Positions 26,018 to 34,484 of a DNA stretch of 64,000 nt are shown here, piece after piece (the first letter of the stretch is position 1; each line of letters starts with the position of its first letter). Below the pieces are notes generated by a model. It had not been told where the DNA came from. It searched no databases and saw nothing but the letters and a program-made list of their open reading frames with translations. The stretch is from Acidiphilium multivorum AIU301. Lineage in GTDB: Bacteria > Pseudomonadota > Alphaproteobacteria > Acetobacterales > Acetobacteraceae. The stretch covers positions 124,001 to 188,000 of the forward strand of contig NC_015178.1 of the NCBI RefSeq assembly GCF_000202835.1, in the 5' to 3' direction. A program made the translations under genes and the position numbers.

Positions 26018-27058
26018 TCATGCGGCCGCAGCCGCCGCTTCGAATTGGGCGTCGTAATCGCAACCGTGCGCCAAAACGGCCCATGCAATCCGAGCCAGCT
26101 TCGCGGCCAGCGCGACTACGACCACGTTCTTATGCGCTCGATCGAGCAATCCCCGCGCCCAGCGGCCCAACGGCGTATCGCGTTCGACAAGATAAGGCAG
26201 CGCCGCTCGTGCGCCATGGATCAAGTTCTTCCGCAAATAACGATTGCCGCGTTTGCTGATGCCGAGCAGGCGCGGTTTTCCACCCGTTGTCATTTGCCGT
26301 GGAACGAGCCCCAGCCACGCCGCCATGTCCCGCCCACGTTTGAATGCATGCGCCTCGCCGACCGCCGCCGCCAGCGCCGTAGCGTTTATCGTTCCAATTC
26401 CTGGGATTTTGGTCAAACGTCGCACAGCCACGTCGTCACGAGCCAACTGAACGAACTCGGCGTCGAAGCCGGTGATCCTCTGGTCGAGTGAACGCCATTC
26501 CGCCCGAAGATCTTCGATCAACGTCCGGATGCGCGGGCTCAACGCGGCAAAACCGCCATCTTCGGCCAATGTCTCAAGCTCGGCTTCCAGTTTCCTCCGG
26601 CCTTGCGGAACGACGATCCCTCGCTCCAGCAGCAACGCCCGCAAGTGATTGATCAGCGCCGTCCGTTCCGAGACGAGGCGCTCCCGGGCTCGGTGCAAAG
26701 CCTGGAGATCAGATTGGTCCTGGCTCTTCACAGGCACGAAACGCATCGTTGGCCGCGTCGCAGCCTCTGCGATCGCCTCCGCGTCGAGATCATCGTTCTT
26801 CTGCGCCTTCACGTACGGACGGACATATTCCGGCGACATCAGCCGCACCTCGTGGCCCCGCGCGGCGAAAATCCGCCCGAGGTGATGAGCGCCGCAACAT
26901 GCTTCCATTGCCACAATGCACGACCCAAGCTCGCCAACGAAACTTTCCAACGTTCCCCGCCGAAGTCTCCGCCTCAAAACAACCCGGCCGGCGGCGTCCA
27001 TGCCCACCACGCTGCAAGAGTTCTTCCCAAGATCGATGCCGAGAATCATGATATCCAT
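26018..27058 (-). CDS. IS110-family recombinase (IS1111 group)
   Basis: 346 aa (a start at MILGIDLG, 27049, is also possible). RuvC-like DEDD acidic residues: GIDLGKNS, VAMEACCGAHH, NDDLDAEAIAEA. The C-terminal Tnp_20 domain has IPGIGTINATAL and the serine-bearing GISKRGNRYLR. It catalyses RNA-guided strand exchange together with its noncoding RNA. Confidence 0.93.
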   Translation of the reverse strand: MDIMILGIDLGKNSCSVVGMDAAGRVVLRRRLRRGTLESFVGELGSCIVAMEACCGAHHLGRIFAARGHEVRLMSPEYVRPYVKAQKNDDLDAEAIAEAATRPTMRFVPVKSQDQSDLQALHRARERLVSERTALINHLRALLLERGIVVPQGRRKLEAELETLAEDGGFAALSPRIRTLIEDLRAEWRSLDQRITGFDAEFVQLARDDVAVRRLTKIPGIGTINATALAAAVGEAHAFKRGRDMAAWLGLVPRQMTTGGKPRLLGISKRGNRYLRKNLIHGARAALPYLVERDTPLGRWARGLLDRAHKNVVVVALAAKLARIAWAVLAHGCDYDAQFEAAAAAA

Positions 27059-27296
27059 CGGTCTGCTCCTCTCTCCAAACCAGCGGCGATCCTACCAGAT
27101 CGCCACGAGAGGGGCGGGCCATCCCATAATCACATACCGAGACGCGCCGCAAGCCCCATGTATGGACACAAACAGAATACAGAAAAACAGCGCTACGCAA
27201 GGAAATCCGCCATGTTCAGGTTATTCTGAAGTAAAAACTTCAGCTTAAAATCTGGCACTCGGCCATGGTCATCAGGGCTAAAAAGCGGGGGGAATT

Positions 27297-28364
27297 ATGA
27301 ACGGCACCGATTTTTCCGATGACCTCGTGGCGGAAAGCCCGGCCGCGCCGCTGCTCCGCTTCCTGCTCGCCCCGCTGCAACCCTGGCTGAACGATGGGGC
27401 CACTGAGGAGCTGTGCATCAACCGGCCCGGCGAGTGCTGGGTGCGCCAGCGCGGCGTTTTTGAGCGGTTCAAGGTGCCCCTCGATCGCTCGGCGCTGGAG
27501 GATATTGCCGTGCTCGCCGGCGCGCTGCGCCGTCAGGATGTCGGCCCTACCTCGCCGCTTTGCTCCACCGAACTGCCAGGCGGCGAACGGCTGCAAATCT
27601 GCCTGCCGCCGGCCGTGCCCACCGGTACGGTCAGCCTGACAATCCGCCGGCCGGGCTCGACGGTCGCGCCGCTCTCCTCCGTCACCTCCAGGTATCAGTC
27701 GGACGGATGGAACAGTTGGGCGGAAAACCGGGACACCCGGAATTTCGCGGAAGCCCTGGACTACTACGATTCCGGCGATCTTGAGGGCTTCCTTGCGGCG
27801 GCCGTGCGCTGCCGCATGACCATCCTGCTCTGTGGCGCCACCGGCTCCGGCAAAACCACGATGAGCAAAACGCTGATCTCGGCGATCCCCATGGCAGAGC
27901 GGATCATCACGATCGAGGACACGGCGGAGCTTGTGATCCCGCAACCGAATCATGTCCGGCTGCTCTACTCGAAAGACGGCCTCTCCACCGCGAAAATCGA
28001 CGCCGAGGCGCTGCTGCAGGCCAGCCTGCGCATGCGGCCAGATCGGGTGCTCCTGCAAGAGCTCCGCGACGATGCGGCATGGACCTATGTGAACGAGGTG
28101 GTTTCCGGGCATCCGGGCTCGATCACCACCATTCACGGCGCCAACCCGGCCCAGGCGTTCAAGAAGCTGTTTTCGCTCATCAAGGGATCCCCGAAGGGCG
28201 CTAGCTTCGATGACGCCACGCTTTGCGATCTGCTTGCGGCGGCTGTCGATCTCATCATCCCGTTCGAGACTTCCGGCACCACCTACCGGATCGGCAAGGT
28301 CTGGTTTGGCCCGGACGCGACCAGGCGCGGCGAAACAGCCGCCGCCCTCTTGCGGGCCGCCTGA
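27297..28364 (+). CDS. virB11: VirB11 ATPase
   Basis: 355 aa. Walker A GATGSGKTTM at about residues 180-189, Asp box TIEDTAEL, Walker B region RPDRVLLQELRDDAAW and the His box GHPGSITTIHG. Hexameric secretion ATPase. Its ATG would overlap the stop of the preceding gene in the uninterrupted operon, and it still overlaps virD4 (TGATG). Confidence 0.93.
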   Translation: MNGTDFSDDLVAESPAAPLLRFLLAPLQPWLNDGATEELCINRPGECWVRQRGVFERFKVPLDRSALEDIAVLAGALRRQDVGPTSPLCSTELPGGERLQICLPPAVPTGTVSLTIRRPGSTVAPLSSVTSRYQSDGWNSWAENRDTRNFAEALDYYDSGDLEGFLAAAVRCRMTILLCGATGSGKTTMSKTLISAIPMAERIITIEDTAELVIPQPNHVRLLYSKDGLSTAKIDAEALLQASLRMRPDRVLLQELRDDAAWTYVNEVVSGHPGSITTIHGANPAQAFKKLFSLIKGSPKGASFDDATLCDLLAAAVDLIIPFETSGTTYRIGKVWFGPDATRRGETAAALLRAA

Positions 28365-30184
28365 TGACCTGGCGCGGCGTGATGCGGCTCCTCGTTGGGC
28401 TGGTGCTCGGCCTGGTGTTCTTCTCCGTCCTCGCCACGATGATCTTCCTCATTGGAACCGGACTGTTCTGGCATTTCCGGCATCCGTTCTGGCAATGGTG
28501 GCTCTATCTTTTCGAGGCCAGCGGAGATCCTACTGTACGGGTCTGGCTGGTCATCAGCGGCGTGCCGGCCTTCGCGATCCCCTTCCTCGCCGGGGTCGTT
28601 CAGCTTGTGCGCGGCCGGCGCGTCACCGGCTGGTCACTGCGCCGCGATCACGCCCCGACAAAGCCCGTCGATGCGCCGATCCGTGCCCCAACCGACAACC
28701 ATGGTCATGCCCGCTGGATGACGATGGAGGAGGCCCGCGCCAGGTTCCCGGGGCCAGCCCCGGAATATGGCGGGCTTGTCGTGGGCGAAGCGTATGAGGT
28801 TCACCGCGACAGCGTTGCCAGTATGCCGTTCAGGCCGAAGGATCGTTCAACCTGGGGGCAGGGGGGCAAGGCGCCCCTGCTGATCGATCCATGCGAGATT
28901 GGCTCGACCCATTGCATGATGTTCGCCGGATCGGGCGGCTACAAGACGACGACGGCCGTCTCCACGCTGCTGACATGGACCGGCTCGGCCATTGTCCTTG
29001 ACCCCTCGGTGGAGCTGGGGCCGATGTTGCGCCAGGCGCGTGAGGACATGGGCCACAAGGTCTATATGCTCGATCCCCGCACGGCCCGCGAAGTCGGGTT
29101 CAATGTGCTCGACTGGGTCGATGTCTCCTCCCCCCTCGCGGAAATCGATGTTCAGGCCGTGGTTGAGTGGGTTTGCGGCGATACCAAAGCAGGCGGCGAT
29201 GAAAACGCCTCCTTCTTCAAGAACAGCGGCAAGGAGCTGGTGACGGCGCTGCTCGCGCATATGCTCTGGGACGAACACCTGGAACCGCACGAAAAGACCT
29301 TGCGCGCCGTCCGCGCGGCCATCGTTACGCCCGAAAAGGAGCTGCGGAACGTCTTGGCCCATATTCACAAGAACTCGCAAAGCCGCCTCGCCCGCGATCT
29401 GGCCGGTAGCTTGAAGGACATTGTGGATGAGACCTTTAGCGGCATCTACAAGAACGCCACCCAGGACACGGCCTGGCTTTCAACCGCCGCCTATGCGGAT
29501 CTCGTCTCCGGCAATGCGTTCCGTTGCGCTGAGCTGACGCTCGGCAAGACCACGGTTTTCATCAACATTCCCCTCAAGGCGCTCGATGCCACCCCGGCCG
29601 TCGCCCGCGTCATCACCGGCGCGCTGCTGAACGCGGCCTATGAAGCGGATGGCGTGATCGAAGGCCGCGTGTTGTTCCTGCTCGATGAGGCCGCCCGGCT
29701 TGGCCCCATGAAAATCCTCGAAACCGCCCGCGACTGCGCCCGGAAATACAAGATCACGCTGTTTCCGTTTTATCAGTCGATCGGCCAGCTTCGCGAGCTG
29801 TTCGGCCAGAACGGCCCGGCCAAGTGGTTTGAATCGGTCAGCTGGTATGGCTTCGCCGGCGTCAAAACCAAGGCCGTTGCCGAGGAGCTGGCTGCGGCGA
29901 TCGGCGAATATGGCGTGCTGGCCTGGTCGGAAGGCTCGAACACCGGCAACTCGGCAAAGGGCCTGGAAGCAGGCACGCGCTCGACCGGCCAGACCAAAAC
30001 CTATCATGAGCTGAAACGCCAACTCATCCGGGCCGAGGAAATCATGCACGACATGAGGGATGATGAGCAGATCATCTTCCCAAAATCCGGCCGGCCGCTG
30101 CGCTGCGGCCGGGCCATTTATTTTCGGCGGCCTGAGATGGCCGCACGTGTGGGCGAGAACCGCTTTGCCGTCAACGCAACTTAA
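28364..30184 (+). CDS. virD4: VirD4/TraG coupling protein
   Basis: 606 aa from ATG 28364, chosen because it overlaps the virB11 stop and begins just before the membrane anchor (MTWRGVMRLLVGLVLGLVFF and a second helix). Walker A-like AGSGGYKTTTAV at about 187-198; Walker B VLFLLDEAARLG at about 436-447. It delivers the relaxase-DNA complex to the secretion channel. Confidence 0.93.
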   Translation: MTWRGVMRLLVGLVLGLVFFSVLATMIFLIGTGLFWHFRHPFWQWWLYLFEASGDPTVRVWLVISGVPAFAIPFLAGVVQLVRGRRVTGWSLRRDHAPTKPVDAPIRAPTDNHGHARWMTMEEARARFPGPAPEYGGLVVGEAYEVHRDSVASMPFRPKDRSTWGQGGKAPLLIDPCEIGSTHCMMFAGSGGYKTTTAVSTLLTWTGSAIVLDPSVELGPMLRQAREDMGHKVYMLDPRTAREVGFNVLDWVDVSSPLAEIDVQAVVEWVCGDTKAGGDENASFFKNSGKELVTALLAHMLWDEHLEPHEKTLRAVRAAIVTPEKELRNVLAHIHKNSQSRLARDLAGSLKDIVDETFSGIYKNATQDTAWLSTAAYADLVSGNAFRCAELTLGKTTVFINIPLKALDATPAVARVITGALLNAAYEADGVIEGRVLFLLDEAARLGPMKILETARDCARKYKITLFPFYQSIGQLRELFGQNGPAKWFESVSWYGFAGVKTKAVAEELAAAIGEYGVLAWSEGSNTGNSAKGLEAGTRSTGQTKTYHELKRQLIRAEEIMHDMRDDEQIIFPKSGRPLRCGRAIYFRRPEMAARVGENRFAVNAT

Positions 30185-30311
30185 CCCAGGGGCGGGCAAG
30201 ACGGGTAGGGAAGTGCCAAATTGAATATCTGCACACGATCCAAGAATGTCGTTCGCGAGCCGAGTAAGCGTTGCCGAAAGCAGCCGTTTACCACTTCGGC
30301 TACACGAACGG

Positions 30312-30794
30312 CTAAACACCGCAGACGGACAAGCTCCGATTGCTCAGGCCGGCAATCTCTCGAAGGGCGATTATGGTTTGGAATCCCTTGACGTTCGGAT
30401 CATTATGGAACACGTCGCGGGCGAACCTCTCGTAAGCGCCCACGCCGCTGACTTGGAGCAAAAGCACGAAGTCGGCTTCACCGGTCGCATACCAGGCGCA
30501 TTTGACCTCATCGCGCCCCCGCAGTTTCGCCTCGAAGGCGTCGAGAGCAGCGATGCCCTCGCGTTCGAGTGAAACCAGCACGTGGATGGTCAGGGGCGTT
30601 CCGAGCACCGCAGGGTGCACAATGGATACATCGGCAACAATCACGCCGCTTCGACGCAAGCGCCGCAACCGACGCAAAACCGCACTCTCGGAAAGCCCGA
30701 CTTGGTCGGCCAGCACCCTGGCCGAGGTCTGATTGTTGACCTGGAGCTTCGAAAGCAAAGCCCGATCGAACTGATCGAGATCGACGGTTTCCAT
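30312..30794 (-). CDS. Lrp/AsnC-family regulator
   Basis: 160 aa. HTH in DRALLSKLQVNNQTSARVLADQ and GLSESAVLRRLRRLR, then the ligand-binding RAM domain (LVSLEREG, CAWYATGEADFVLLLQV). It is divergent from the diaminopropionate lyase operon, with a 65-bp gap. Family members sense amino acids, so it probably controls that operon in response to its substrate. Confidence 0.9.
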   Translation of the reverse strand: METVDLDQFDRALLSKLQVNNQTSARVLADQVGLSESAVLRRLRRLRRSGVIVADVSIVHPAVLGTPLTIHVLVSLEREGIAALDAFEAKLRGRDEVKCAWYATGEADFVLLLQVSGVGAYERFARDVFHNDPNVKGFQTIIALREIAGLSNRSLSVCGV

Positions 30795-30859
30795 CGGCTA
30801 CGCGTCCAAAAATGACGATATCCGTCTTATCACGCCTGAATTTAGGCGCCAACCGTTAG

Positions 30860-31912
30860 ATGAAAACGGGCATGATTATGGTTATGAACGCAACAACCGA
30901 AACTCCCCGCACCTCCGGCATTGCCTCGGATCTCGCCCGCCTCTCGCCGGATTACGCGCCGACGCCGCTACTCGAGCTGCCTGCCTTGGCCAGAAGGCTG
31001 GGCGTCGCCCAGGTGCTGGCGAAAGACGAAGGGTGCCGCATGCTCGGCAGCTTCAAGTCGCTCGGTGGCACCTATGCCGGGCTTCGCGCACTGGCGCGTG
31101 CTGCGAACACGGACATCGCCGCGCTGATCGCCACACGTCCGGGCGGGCAGCCTACCCTGGTCTGCGCCAGCGACGGCAACCATGGCCTGGCGGTCGCGGC
31201 CGCAGCGCGCTTCGCCGGGGCTAGCGCCCGCGTCTACCTGCACAGCAGCGTACCCCAATCCCGTGCCAAGCGGATCGAGGCGCAAGGCGCCGAGGTGATC
31301 TGGGTCCAGGGCACCTACGACGACGCGGTGCACGAAGCTGCCGAGGCGGCCCGTAACGAGGTTGGGATTCTCGTGGCCGACACCACGGACGATCCGAACG
31401 ACCCGGTGGTGCGCGACGTGATGGCGGGCTACGGCGTCATGGCCGCCGAAATCCGCGCCCAGGTGGAAGCCGCCGGTCACGCGCGGCCCACGCACCTGTT
31501 CGTCCAGGCTGGCGTCGGCGGCCTCGCCGCCGTCATGGCCAAAGGCCTGGGCGACTGGCTTGCGGCACCGGGCCGGATCATCGTCGTCGAGCCCGAGACT
31601 GCGCCCGCCGTGGCCGCCGCTCTTACCGCAGGCACGATCATCCGTGTCCAAGGTGACCTGGAGACGACCGCGGAAATGCTGTCCTGCGGCGAGGCCAGCG
31701 CCCCCGCACTCGAAACCCTGCGACGGCACCGCGTGGAAGCGATCACCGTCTCTGAAGCCACCCTCGACGAGGCCCCGCTCCTCCTGCGCGACTGCGGCGG
31801 CCCAGCGACGACGTCTTCCGGCGCCGCAAGCCTGGCGGGCGCCCTCGCACGGCCCGGCCTCCCGGCGGATGCCAGGGTGCTGATCCTCGTCACCGAAGGG
31901 GTGCCGGCATGA
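30860..31912 (+). CDS. Diaminopropionate ammonia-lyase-like PLP enzyme
   Basis: 350 aa as listed; a start at MNATTETPR (30884) is equally possible. Fold-type II PLP enzyme: the Schiff-base Lys is in MLGSFKSLGGTY, as in diaminopropionate ammonia-lyase. ASDGNHGLAVA and the phosphate-binding AGVGGLAAVMA follow. DAPAL converts 2,3-diaminopropionate to pyruvate and ammonia. Threonine dehydratase-like activity cannot be excluded. It overlaps the next gene by 4 nt. Confidence 0.8.
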   Translation: MKTGMIMVMNATTETPRTSGIASDLARLSPDYAPTPLLELPALARRLGVAQVLAKDEGCRMLGSFKSLGGTYAGLRALARAANTDIAALIATRPGGQPTLVCASDGNHGLAVAAAARFAGASARVYLHSSVPQSRAKRIEAQGAEVIWVQGTYDDAVHEAAEAARNEVGILVADTTDDPNDPVVRDVMAGYGVMAAEIRAQVEAAGHARPTHLFVQAGVGGLAAVMAKGLGDWLAAPGRIIVVEPETAPAVAAALTAGTIIRVQGDLETTAEMLSCGEASAPALETLRRHRVEAITVSEATLDEAPLLLRDCGGPATTSSGAASLAGALARPGLPADARVLILVTEGVPA

Positions 31913-33078
31913 TGACCGACGACGCCTTCTGGGCCGAACTCCGCGCCTGGCGCCGCGACTTTCACGCCCACCCGGAATTCGGCTTCGAGGAACGGCGGAC
32001 GAGCCGCCTGGTGGCAGAGCGTCTGCGTTCCTTCGGCATCACCGACATCGTCGAAGGCGTCGGCGGCACCGGCGTAGTCGCTACGCTTACCCGGGGTAGC
32101 GGCAACCGCGCCATCGCCTTGCGTGCCGACATGGATGCGCTGCGCATCGAGGAGAAGTCAGACCTCGCCTATCGGTCGCAGGTGCCCGGCGTGATGCACG
32201 CCTGCGGCCATGACGGGCACACCACGATGCTACTCGGCGCAGCCAAGCTACTCGCCGCCGAAGGCGGCTTCGACGGCTCCGTCCGTTTCGTGTTCCAACC
32301 AGCCGAGGAATGGGGCAAGGGCGCGCTCGCCATGCTCGCCGACGGGCTCACCGAACGGTTCCCATTCGAGGAGATCTACGCGCTCCACAACAAGGCGGGC
32401 CTGCCGGTTGGCAAGTTCCAGGCCCGCGTAGGGACAACCATGTCGGCCGAGGACAATTTTGAGATCGTCCTGCGCGGCATGGGGGGCCATGCCTCGCGCC
32501 CGCAAGACGGTCGCGAGGTGCTCGTCGCCGCCTGCGCGCTCGTGGTCAACCTCCAGACGATCGTATCCCGCCGTGTGGCGCCGACCGACTCGGCCGTGGT
32601 GTCCGTGACCGAGCTGCTGACCGACGGCACACGCAACGCCCTGCCCAGCACGGCCCGCATCCTGGGCGACGCGCGGAGCTTCCAAACGGTGGTGAGCGAG
32701 ACGATCGAGGCGGAACTGCGCCGCATCGCCACGGGCACCGCCGCTAGCTACGACGTAGGCTGCGACGTGACCTACACGCGCGAGTTCGTGCCGACCGTCA
32801 ACGATCCCGTCGCGACCGCGGCGGCGCTCGCGGCCGCCCGCACCGTGCTGGGCGAGGAGAACGTTACACTAGCCGATCAACCAGGCACCGGGTCTGAGGA
32901 CTTCGCCCGCTTCCTGCAGCACGCGCCGGGTTGCTACGCCTTCATCGGCAACGGCGAGGGCTCCGTCCCAGCCCACCACCCCGAATTCGACTTCAACGAC
33001 GACGCGCTGCCGACAGGAACGGGCTTCTTTGTCCAGATCGTCCGCGACCGGCTCGCGACCCGGCCGACGCAGCCGTGA
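31909..33078 (+). CDS. M20D-family amidohydrolase
   Basis: 389 aa. Metal motifs MHACGHDGHTTMLLGAA, QPAEEWGKGA and the dimerisation-domain MGGHASRPQD. This matches hippurate hydrolase/IAA-amino-acid hydrolase-like peptidases. ATGATG start overlaps the lyase stop. It probably frees an amino acid from an N-acyl derivative. The C-terminal GTGSEDFARFL motif is conserved. Confidence 0.88.
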   Translation: MMTDDAFWAELRAWRRDFHAHPEFGFEERRTSRLVAERLRSFGITDIVEGVGGTGVVATLTRGSGNRAIALRADMDALRIEEKSDLAYRSQVPGVMHACGHDGHTTMLLGAAKLLAAEGGFDGSVRFVFQPAEEWGKGALAMLADGLTERFPFEEIYALHNKAGLPVGKFQARVGTTMSAEDNFEIVLRGMGGHASRPQDGREVLVAACALVVNLQTIVSRRVAPTDSAVVSVTELLTDGTRNALPSTARILGDARSFQTVVSETIEAELRRIATGTAASYDVGCDVTYTREFVPTVNDPVATAAALAAARTVLGEENVTLADQPGTGSEDFARFLQHAPGCYAFIGNGEGSVPAHHPEFDFNDDALPTGTGFFVQIVRDRLATRPTQP

Positions 33079-34388
33079 CCGGCCCCCGCATCAACGCCGA
33101 ACGCTTGCTCGGCCGCCTCCGCACGCTCGGTAACATTGGCCGCGACGAGGGACGGCTCACCCGCCTCGCCGCCTCGGACAGCGACCGCGCCGGCCGCGAC
33201 GCCGTGGTGGGCTGGATGCACGACGCCGGGCTGGAGGTCATGGTCGACCGCATCGGCAACCTGTTCGGCATCTGGCACGCCGGTGACGCCAATTCCGCGC
33301 CGCTCATGCTGGGCTCGCACATCGACACGGTCATCGACGCCGGAATCTACGACGGATGCTACGGCGTGGTGGGTGGGCTAGAGGTGGTCCAAACGTTGAG
33401 GGAGGCCGGCGTGAAGCCGGACCGGCCTGTCGTGATCGCGGCCTTCACCAACGAAGAGGGCGTGCGCTACGCCCCGGACATGATGGGGTCCCTCGTCTAT
33501 GCCGGCGGCCTCGGCGTGGCCGAGGCGCTTGCCACCGTCGGCACCGATGGCACGGTGTTGGGCGAGGAACTCGCCCGCATCGGCTATGCCGGCCCGCACG
33601 AGCCCGGCTTCCTGCGCCCGCATGCCTATCTGGAGCTGCACATCGAGCAGGGGCCGATTCTGGACCGCGAAGGTGTTGCGATCGGCGCCGTCGAGAACCT
33701 GCAGGGCATCTCCTGGCAGCGCGTGACGATCGACGGCGTGGCGAATCATGCCGGCACCACGCCGATGGCGATGCGCCGCGACGCCGGACAAGCCGCCGCA
33801 CGGGTTGTGACTTTCCTACGCGACCTGATCTCGCAAACCAACGCCCCGACCGTCGCGACGGTGGGCTGCATGGCGTTCGAGCCGAACGCCATCAACGTCA
33901 TCCCGTCCCGGGCCGTGTTCACTGTCGACCTACGCGACCCCGACGAGGATCGCCTGCGCGCGGCAGAGGCGACCCTCGCGCGATACCTCGAAAGTCTGGC
34001 CGACGCCGAAGGGGTCACTGTCGTCGTCGAACGTCTCGCCCAGTTCGACCCGGTGACCTTCGACCCGGCCATCGTCGCGGCCATTGAAGCCGCGGCCGCC
34101 GAGAATGGCCTACGCTCCCGCCGCATGACGTCAGGAGCCGGACACGACGCGCAGATGATCGCCCGCCTCTGCCCCGCCGCAATGATCTTCGTGCCCAGCC
34201 TCAAGGGCATCAGCCACAATCCGCGGGAGCACACACAAGCTGCCGATCTGCAGGCCGGGGCCAATGTTCTGCTCGACGTCATCCGCAAGCTCACACACGT
34301 AGCCTCCGGCGAGGCACGATCCTTCTCGCAACAGAACTCAAAGTTGGGCTTCGCTTACGACGATTCGTTCACAAAAGAGGGCATCTGA
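33075..34388 (+). CDS. M20C-type Zn-dependent hydrolase (allantoate amidohydrolase / N-carbamoyl-amino-acid hydrolase family)
   Basis: 437 aa from GTG 33075 (VTGPRINAERLL), overlapping the previous stop as GTGA. Family motifs: LGSHIDTV, TNEEGVRYAP, ELHIEQGPILD, NHAGTTPMAMRRDA and SGAGHDAQM. Relatives hydrolyse carbamoyl, ureido or amide bonds. With the lyase and M20D enzyme it suggests breakdown of a substituted diamino acid or similar nitrogen compound. Confidence 0.88.
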   Translation: MTGPRINAERLLGRLRTLGNIGRDEGRLTRLAASDSDRAGRDAVVGWMHDAGLEVMVDRIGNLFGIWHAGDANSAPLMLGSHIDTVIDAGIYDGCYGVVGGLEVVQTLREAGVKPDRPVVIAAFTNEEGVRYAPDMMGSLVYAGGLGVAEALATVGTDGTVLGEELARIGYAGPHEPGFLRPHAYLELHIEQGPILDREGVAIGAVENLQGISWQRVTIDGVANHAGTTPMAMRRDAGQAAARVVTFLRDLISQTNAPTVATVGCMAFEPNAINVIPSRAVFTVDLRDPDEDRLRAAEATLARYLESLADAEGVTVVVERLAQFDPVTFDPAIVAAIEAAAAENGLRSRRMTSGAGHDAQMIARLCPAAMIFVPSLKGISHNPREHTQAADLQAGANVLLDVIRKLTHVASGEARSFSQQNSKLGFAYDDSFTKEGI

Positions 34389-34484
34389 AGCGATTGAGTT
34401 AACTCGAGCGGCCGCTTGTTGAAGCTGGGAAACAACAGCGGACAGTTCGCTTCCCACCCAAACCGGACATAAATGAAGCCCACG

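Larger units (their letters stand above)
25755..27127 (-). mobile_element. IS110-family (IS1111-type) element, copy A
   Basis: Ends set by comparison with the related element at 53910-55287. Subterminal 12-bp inverted repeats ATGGCCCGCCCC lie at 25760-25771 and (inverted) 27111-27122, with short unequal tips as in IS1111. There is no target duplication. A noncoding stretch of about 245 bp follows the recombinase gene. It is inserted in the 5' region of the IS1634-type element. Confidence 0.85.
23940..27243 (-). mobile_element. IS1634-type (IS4 superfamily) element, itself interrupted by an IS1111-type element
   Basis: Terminal repeats: left CTGAAGTTTTCAC, right end (reverse complement) CTGAAGTTTTTAC, matching 12 of 13. 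The target duplication CTTAAA is at 23934-23939 and 27244-27249. Without the inner element (25755-27127) the IS would be 1931 bp. It separates virB11 and virD4 from the upstream virB operon. Confidence 0.88.

Noticed and set aside
34400-34484. Possible alphaproteobacterial intergenic repeat near the umuC 3' end
   Set aside because: Looks vaguely like dispersed repeats, but there is no second clear copy in the window and no exact palindrome.
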